Shown here: positions 57,737 to 64,000 of the stretch, piece after piece
Numbering within the stretch: position 1 is the first letter of the stretch
How the letters are laid out: each line of letters starts with the position of its first letter
Origin: Mermis nigrescens
Lineage: Eukaryota; Nematoda; Enoplea; Mermithida; Mermithidae
Length of the DNA: 64,000 nucleotides
Assembly (NCBI GenBank): GCA_036768485.1
Contig: JAVLUZ010000208.1
Span: 590,070 to 654,069, forward strand
Direction of reading: 5' to 3'
Made by a program: the position numbers and the translations under genes
The notes under the pieces: generated by a model
Told to the model about the DNA's origin: nothing
Seen by the model: the letters and a program-made list of their open reading frames with translations, nothing else
Databases searched by the model: none

Positions 57737-58281
57737 GTAGGTATAACTGGCATGTAAAAAATATTTATTTATTTCCTGAACAGTGGGAAGGGGCTAACCC
57801 TGATTGAATTTGATTTAGTTAAATATACAAATTGTGACTTGTGTTTATATAAAATTTCTACCGTTTTATGCACTATTTTTCATTTGACCTCATTGATGAG
57901 GCAAAAAATCAGTTAACGATCCTTTGAAATTTTTTTCTACATTACATATTTCACACGCAGATAACTCACGATGCTGCCTCTTCTCTCGCGCAAAGTCAAA
58001 AGTATGATGACATTGAAACAACAATGCTGTTAATAAAAATCAGATCACTCCTAATACAAAAATTTTAGTGCTGGTATAGGAACTCATTTTTTGAAAGTGC
58101 CTTTTTCAAAATATCTTGAATCGCAGTGATTGAGCTTTTTCTAAATTTATATTATTTATTAATGAAGTCACGGCTGACCTAAGTGTAGAATTTGGAGAAA
58201 ATTCACGGATCAGTTTTTGAGATTTAGGAGCTCAGACATACCCCATCAATTACATAAATTTTTGGGTTTGTCTCTTTGCAG
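57737..58281. other. Presumed intron 1 of the glucosylceramidase-like gene
   Basis: AT-rich, no repeats noticed, with a good branch/pyrimidine context before the exon 2 acceptor. Confidence 0.4.
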
Positions 58282-58322
58282 TAGCACGGCTTACGTGTCA
58301 CTCCCCAAATTAGGCCCTTAAG
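58282..58322 (+). CDS. Glucosylceramidase-like exon 2 (tentative)
   Basis: Follows a good acceptor (TCTCTTTGCAG). Spliced to exon 1 it reads N-STAYVSLPKLGP, in line with NATYCD...PALG of the family. A TAA then follows in frame before the donor AAG/GTTTAT, so the exon has one base too many (or two too few) for clean splicing to the next exon. Either the gene is decaying or the base sequence has a small error. Confidence 0.4.
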
Positions 58323-59155
58323 GTTTATTGAACCTGTAATTCCGATTCGACTGCTTAAAATCCTCCATATAGCACCATTAAACAGCTAGCGGACGGTCTA
58401 ATTTGACATTTATTGTATGACTGCCAAACAATGTATATTACAGAATGAGCGGAGAGAAAACAGCAAAATTTGAAAGGAGTAAATAAGAATAACAATATTA
58501 TAGGAAAATAACAAATAAGACATAAATTTCTCTAGACAATTTTGGCATTTTGGTCATTATATCCATCTTTTTTTGCAAATGGAGAGCGAAGCGACCCATT
58601 TTCAGAGAAAGATTGCTCTAGCAAATAGGGCAGCGAAGCGCCCCATTTGCTAGTATGAGATAAAAAGACGCTGAATACGTCTAAACAGCATGGAGCATAG
58701 GTGAGTAGCAGTCAAATTATGGGAGGTTCGATGAAGCGAAATTGCCAAAACTTCAATTCTGGGCCCATCGATTTTTTTAGCGAAGGAATACACCGGATTT
58801 TCGATGGAGAGGGTCCATATCTCCTGTCCGTTGCCCATGTGCGGCACGGCAGTTTCTCCTTGTTGCCGCTTAGGTAATTAATTTCCTGCAATTTTAAGAA
58901 TTTTTTACCTATTTGCACTTTGCTTTTTCTCTATTTTCTAATCAATCCCATCCTTCCTCCTTCTTTGGAAAATTGGAATACTATGTGTTAACCAGCAGTG
59001 TATTCTGGGGTTCAGCAATTCTCGTGTTTAACCCTTCCTCAGAACAGGAAATAATAATGATTCAATTATAAAACTTTTGCAATAATTTAATTCATAATTA
59101 TATTTTCTTGAAAAAATTAATTCATAATTTAATAATTATAATAATTATCACACAG
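58323..59155. other. Presumed intron 2 with a short hairpin at 58575-58655
   Basis: GCAAATGGAGAGCGAAGCGA and AGCAAATAGGGCAGCGAAGC are followed by GCCCCATTTGCT; together they make hairpins with an AGCGAAGCG core related to the common GC palindrome. Confidence 0.45.
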
Positions 59156-59288
59156 GTACGCAACATGTTGCTCCAACAAATGTCGAGCGATCGGGCAGGC
59201 AGGCAATTGGAATTGCCATTACAACGCTATACTAATGGCATACAACTGGCACCATTGCACTTGCTGATCAGAAATACCGATTTTTGTC
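59156..59288 (+). pseudogene. Glucosylceramidase-like exon 3, frame-disrupted (tentative)
   Basis: After acceptor ATCACACAG one frame reads VRNMLLQQMSSDRAGRQLEL, like the RYESTRSGRRMEL segment. A second frame then reads GTIALADQKYRF, like the GLLLTLxPxQKFQ segment, ending at a possible donor TC/GTAAAA. Two frames are needed for continuous similarity, suggesting an indel or decay. Confidence 0.35.
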
Positions 59289-59459
59289 GTAAAATAATCG
59301 CTTCGCATTCTGAAACAGACATGTAAATATTTTTCAAAAATTCAAATAAGCGTTTTATCAGGCGCGTAATTCATGAATATATTTTAATCGCATATAATAC
59401 ATATATCGATATATTTGCTTCAATTTATTCTGCATTAAAATTTGCTAACGGTACTATCA

Positions 59460-59614
59460 TGAGCATGTAGAGCAGAATTTACGTCTAATTATATTTGGCA
59501 CTGTGCCAAGCAAATCCTCACTATCGAATTACCGATCGATGCATTAACAATTGACGAAACTGTAAAAATCTTTTATCGTTCTAAATTTTTTGAAGACAAT
59601 CGACCATCCACAGG
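59460..59614 (+). pseudogene. Glucosylceramidase-like exon 4, degenerate (tentative)
   Basis: One open frame reads IDALTIDETVKIFYRSKFFE, resembling the NILxLSPPAQxxLLKSYFSEE helix of the family. The GFGGA(M/F)TD motif that should precede it is not visible. No clean downstream exons were found to 60.2 kb, though a stretch after an acceptor-like site at 59970 is open. Confidence 0.28.
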
Positions 59615-60144
59615 ATAGCCGGTCAGCAGGAGGTCAGTCAGAGAGCTTTTTATGCCAGAATGGTTTCGAAACTGGTATTAATCTGCAGTTACTGGTGATT
59701 TTCAAGCACTTTTTCAAAATTTTTAAATTATTCAATAATTTTAGGCCTTCATTTCGCTTTATTCGTCTAGAAAATGTTCCATATTTCTATATACCCCCAT
59801 TAACCCTCTCCCTCCGGTAGGACGTTTGCATTCAAAGCGCTATTTAAGGTTCGTTTCGTCAGAATTCATACATTCTCGCTGAACTCAAACCAGCAATTTT
59901 TTATATAAAATAATTTTAATCATTCTTCTTTCCGAATTCAAAGCACGTAATAATCGCTTTGTCCATGCAGCGTAGTATATACAAGAGCGTTTGGAATCCG
60001 AAGGATCTGAGGACCTCGAATTCAAAAGATTCTCTGAATTTATTATTCAGAATTATTTATTACATTTTTTATTTATTGTCGTAATTAACTTTATTCCTAG
60101 TACAAGATCAGGGCAGTTAAAGTGGCGCATTGATAGAACGAATC

Positions 60145-60515
60145 AGTTTATAGTCTGTTTCACTCAAGTTCGGTCATAAATTTTTTGAACTATGTCCGAA
60201 AGCTGACAGATTGCGATTATAGCATTGTTTGATATATAATTATCGTAACCCTCGGCTTACTGTCGATGAAAATTCTTAAAATTTATGCACGAATGTGAAA
60301 CAAACTTAGAAAATGCAGAGCTTTTGCATACCTAACTTTTTCTTATAGTTTGCTTCACATATATTTGGGCATAAATTTTAAGAATTTTATTAGACAGTAA
60401 GCCGGCGGATTACGATAATTATATATCAGATCAATGCTATAATTGAAATCTGTATGTCAGCTTTTTGTCGGGGATAATTTCCAAAAGTTTACGCAGAAAC
60501 TAGTGTGAGAAATCG
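60145..60515 (+). mobile_element. L: foldback element, longer copy
   Basis: TATAGTCTGTTTCACTCAAG at the left pairs with an eroded right end near 60510. Inside, GATTATAGCATTG...TAATTATCG pairs with CGATAATTATATATC...CAATGCTATAAT. CTCGGCTTACTGTCGATG pairs with ATTAGACAGTAAGCCG. Confidence 0.75.
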
Positions 60516-61044
60516 ACTTTCCACTTTACACTTTGCTCGGAGATGTGCACTGGGTTTTTAGCGTAAGGTCAACACATGGGGGTGGGCAACGCGAGAAGGG
60601 GTTAGACCCATACACAGGAAGCAAGAAAATCTTAGGGGAGTTGCGGTTGGGTTAAATTGCCCAAAATTACCGAAAATAATACTTAAAATGAGATTCTGGG
60701 GGTCTACACTACAGTAACCCACGGGGGTTTTTGAACTTGTGTAAGGTATATACCAATACCACACACGGACGTTCGGGGTTTGTACCCCCTCCCCTCAGAA
60801 GCTGAAACCCCCTTCAGATTACCATTGACCCCAGAATTATATTTTTAGATTCTATTTTTCACAAGCGGATCCAGGAAAAAATTTGGGGGAGAGGACGGTC
60901 AGTCCGATAATTTGAAGTCAGATATCTCGAGAACTATTAGGAGATGAGCGGAAGACAGTTTCCTTCAATTCACGGGTAATTTATCATTTCCTGTCTTAGT
61001 ATATGATCATTGTGCTTTACAGAGAAAGATTATACAGATAATTA

Positions 61045-61265
61045 ATTAATATGGCGCGAAGCGCCAAAAATTGACATATTCTAAAATTCAAGCTCAAAGT
61101 TGAGCGGTTCTGAGCGGGTCAGAAGACAAAAACATAGATAAGCAATAAATCTGGCGCGAAGCGCCGGAAAAAATTTCATTCTTTATGACTCCAATTTGAG
61201 CTGTTATGAGTGAGCAGAAGGCAAAAATTATAGCTGCATTATGAATTCGGCGTACAGCGCTGGAG
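61045..61265 (+). repeat. Tandem ~97-101-bp repeat carrying the GC palindrome, three copies
   Basis: GGCGCGAAGCGCC at 61053, GGCGCGAAGCGCC at 61154 and a damaged CGGCGTACAGCGCTG near 61249. Each is followed by AAAAATT and then TTGAGC-GTTCTGAGC-GAAGACAAAAA-type sequence. A fourth, damaged palindrome is near 62100. Confidence 0.8.
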
Positions 61266-61817
61266 AAAAATTGACAGGCTCTCTATGTCTGTCTGTGATT
61301 TTTAGCTGTTGAGAAGACAAATTACCAAAAAACACGCTAAAAACTTGTTTTAGCGGTGTTTTAGACGCACTTCGCCAATTTTCCATTTTTTCCTTTGGCG
61401 AACATGAGAGAAACAACATTGTTTTTCATTTGGGGATGAGGCGGTCCAGCTCAACGGGTCAGGCCACACATTCATAAATAACCCGACTATTTTACCGCCG
61501 TGGATACAAAAAATAAAGCAAAGAAACACCCTCGGTTCTACAGTTGGGGGATCTGCGGTGATGCGCTCTAACGCCCCCAGCAAGGCTCGAGACGAAGCCC
61601 CGGACAATTTTGTAGAATGAAATGTTGAATTGCAACGCTAAAACTTTCACGAAATCTTCTCAGCCTAAAAACATTTAGAATTAACCAGCTCCTTCAGTGC
61701 GTACGCCATCACAAACTCTTGGCAGTGAAATGCGTTCTAACTGAAAAACAACGAAAAATTGCCGAACCGGCACAAAATTATACTCATACACCTTTAACAA
61801 GATGTCCGACCAGCGTT

Positions 61818-61981
61818 TATAGTCTCTTTTACACAAGTTTGGGCATTAATTTTACTAATTTCCTTCGACAGTAAGCCAGGGGATTACGATAATTATATAT
61901 CGGCAATGCTAAAATTGAAATCAGCTTTTTGTCGGGGATGATTTTTAAAAGTTATGTCCAAACTTGTGTGAAACGGACTAT
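61818..61981 (+). mobile_element. L: second copy
   Basis: Starts TATAGTCTCTTTTACACAAG and ends CTTGTGTGAAACGGACTATA, so its terminal inverted repeats are intact over about 20 bp. The interior matches the right half of the 60145 copy (GACAGTAAGCC, GATTACGATAATTATATATC). Confidence 0.8.
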
Positions 61982-62261
61982 AGAGTTATAAAGAGTACAC
62001 TAAATTACTAAATTGGATTGAAGCAGTAGGATACTTTAGCTGCTTCAAGATTCTAAGCACCATGCTGGAACAATATAACGAAAAATAGCGATGATTCGGT
62101 GCGAAGTACCGGAGATTTTTTTACGTTTTCGCGTTATTAGCTCAATTTTGGTCGCATTTCAACTTATATCTGCTGCTCAGAAAATTTCAAAAAAGGGTTT
62201 GGGAAGGGGCCACGTTCCCCCTAGGATACGCGTCTGCTATTTTTAGTATTATTTTTGGCGA

Positions 62262-62432
62262 TTTTTTTGGGGTGCCGCCCAGGTATGATGTATCGCTCAT
62301 GTGTGGTTAGATCCCTCTCGAGAATCTAAAAAGCCCCCAAACTTCGATAGACCCTCAGCACTGCATTTTCGAAGATTTTGCCCCATGTTGGCGGACCCCC
62401 AGAATTTGGCTGCTGCCCACCTATGGTACATA
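62262..62432 (+). repeat. C-related fragments in opposite orientations
   Basis: GGTGCCGCCCAGGTATG at 62271-62287 and GGCTGCTGCCCACCTATGG at 62410-62428 resemble C ends. The sequence between (CTCGAGAATCTAAAAAGCCC) is only loosely similar to C. Confidence 0.45.
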
Positions 62433-63228
62433 AGATCTGAACAAGTTTTAAGGCTCAAACAAATTAAGCTATAAACTGAAAAAATCAAGGTGTGCATAGT
62501 ATATACATAGTTATTTAAAACAGTGAATTAAAATGTGGCTGCAGCTAAGAAACCGAAATTTAAGGTTTCCTTTCGGATTGACCATCCTAAGCCGGTCTAG
62601 CCTGACTCCTTTGATCATTATTCACTGTTCGGAAATGCCCAAAAATACTGAAGTTCTAAGAAAAAATTAAAAATCAAATTGAAATTACCATCGTCATCGA
62701 CGCTTAATATTCTTACTGTAAGAGTCTCACAAAACTGGGCAGACCCGAAGGTCCGCCACTGATCAGTGTTCGGTCGCTTCCGCAAGCCGAACCAGTGCTC
62801 AAACAAAAACGAGATCGGCTGAGTTTCTTTCCCACCTGAAGCATATTCTCACGGGTTAACACCTGACTGCAGCGCCGTTGAAAAGGCGGCGTGCAATACC
62901 GATCGAATGCAACACCAAGAGAGGACTTTAGGCTTGATCGATTGATGAGCATAATGCAACCAAGAGAGCAACACATGGGGCTCTATCGATTGGTGCATAA
63001 TTGCCTGGTGAGCGTGTGTAGGCATACCGCTATAGCCCATCTTAGCTCTTCATCGGCTTTAATGCCTCTTGGGGTATTACCTTCCTCATAGGCGTTTGAA
63101 CCGGAGTTCAAAAGGCTTGTAACTACTGACAGCAGTTACAATACGTACAATGTAAGAAGTATATTTTGTGTTCCTTCCTACCATACATGAAGTTAGAAAC
63201 ACGTGGACGCAGGGGTCAGGAAGCCGAC
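62433..63228. other. Unexplained region with a 66-codon open frame
   Basis: The plus-strand frame 62891-63091 (SNATPREDFRLDRLMSIMQP...) is richer in codons typical of coding DNA than its surroundings and follows a CTGACTGCAG acceptor-like site at 62872. I recognise no family. It could be an exon of an unknown gene or chance. Confidence 0.25.
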
Positions 63229-63457
63229 CGTAGGTGGATGGCACCAAAGTTCTGGAGGGAGGAGTGCAAAATTTTTCAAAAGTCAAAAATGGCCTTAAAA
63301 ATGGTGGCATGGCGAAATAACACAATTTTTCAACGTTTCTCATCGAGCAGTATCCATTGGCATCAAAAACTTGCGAAAAAAAAGCAAGAAAATTTTCAAA
63401 AATTAAATTCGAGGGGGTATTTTGGTTTCTGGGGGGTGCATACCCCCACGCCCAGGT
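63229..63457 (+). mobile_element. C-family copy
   Basis: Starts GTAGGTGGATGGCACC and ends CACGCCCAGGTATG, with the CAACGTTTCTCATCGAGCA core. The flanks GACC/GCTC give no clear duplication. Confidence 0.8.
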
Positions 63458-63574
63458 ATGGCTCCGACTTAACCCTCGTGTTCCCGTGCTTTTTGAAGTC
63501 AGAAGGTTCTCGCGCTAGGACGCCGTCCTAGCCAGGTTTAAATGTAATTAGTCTCACTCAACATAGCAAATATT

Positions 63575-63738
63575 ATAATATAGTATGCCGAAAAAACACC
63601 ATTTTCAACGTTTATCATCGAGCACTATCCACCGGCATTAAAAATTGCGAAAAAAACATTCTGGGGGGGGTACTTTGCTTTCTGGGTGAGGGGTATTCGG
63701 CCTTCTGGGGGGTGCATACCCCCACGCCCAAGTGTGGT
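63575..63738 (+). mobile_element. C-family copy, 5' truncated
   Basis: Begins inside the family at GCCGAAAAAACACC and runs through ATCATCGAGCACTATCC to CCCACGCCCAAGTGTGG. The first ~90 bp are missing. Confidence 0.75.
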
Positions 63739-64000
63739 CATACGCGTTGGTATAAATGCTAACATAGCGTGGAGCTACGCGATGCAGTTTCTGGTGAATT
63801 TCCAGCACTTTTGACATTTGTTGATTTTAACTTTTTCGAAAAGTTCTCATCTGCCACGTCGTTTTGAACCCGTAATACCCAAAGGATTAGATTTCAAAAC
63901 TTCTTTTTCAGGTCGATGAATAGGATGGAGCTCGATAAGAGACGCCGAAAAATTGATTCTTGCCACTCATGCTTTTCGGCACTTTTTTGACCATTAATGA

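Overview
The window is AT-rich animal nuclear DNA, most likely from an invertebrate. It has spliced genes with short exons, long introns, TAA/TTA microsatellites, a non-LTR retrotransposon, tRNA-like SINE candidates and many small non-autonomous DNA transposons. No prokaryotic gene organisation, rRNA or canonical tRNA gene was seen. The species cannot be named from sequence alone.

The main gene is a PARP1-type poly(ADP-ribose) polymerase on the minus strand. It runs from its ATG at 47630 to an exon ending at 635, and its last exon(s) lie beyond the left edge. Nineteen exons were placed by homology and reading phase, plus two tentative ones. They encode, in order, zinc fingers 1 and 2, a nuclear-localisation-like linker, zinc finger 3, the start of the BRCT domain, the WGR domain, the helical regulatory domain and the catalytic domain through the GIYF motif. 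The second half of the BRCT domain and the last part of the catalytic domain were not found. Nearly all exon phases agree. The exceptions are one base short at the exon 2/3 junction, two bases short in the H-Y-E histidine exon, and a break in phase between tentative exon 9 and exon 10.

The introns are packed with small repeats, which I named by letter: A (CATACATG ends), B, C (CATAGGTGGGCG ends), D and J (foldback elements with similar CAGT-CTCGCCA / CAGTGGTCGCCA ends), E (TAGGGATG ends), F (CAGGCACGT ends), G (CATACATGTAACA ends), H (CAGTGGCGGAT/CAGGGGTGGAT ends), K, L, M, N and O. Many copies have exact or nearly exact 8-bp target-site duplications, as hAT-like elements do, and several are nested. 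A palindrome close to GGCGCGAAGCGCC recurs about 30 times inside otherwise unlike repeats. A 69-bp minisatellite fills 35.1-36.7 kb.

Right of PARP1, 48-57 kb is intergenic: large inverted repeats, a SINE, a decayed LINE (minus strand) and a palindrome-bearing tandem duplication split by element K. From 57594 on the plus strand lies what looks like the 5' part of a lysosomal glucosylceramidase (GBA-like) gene with a clear signal peptide, but its later exons are frameshifted. The last 4 kb holds further foldback and C-type repeats. I found no convincing new multi-gene system; the most unusual signal is the shared palindrome and the nested repeat landscape built around it.
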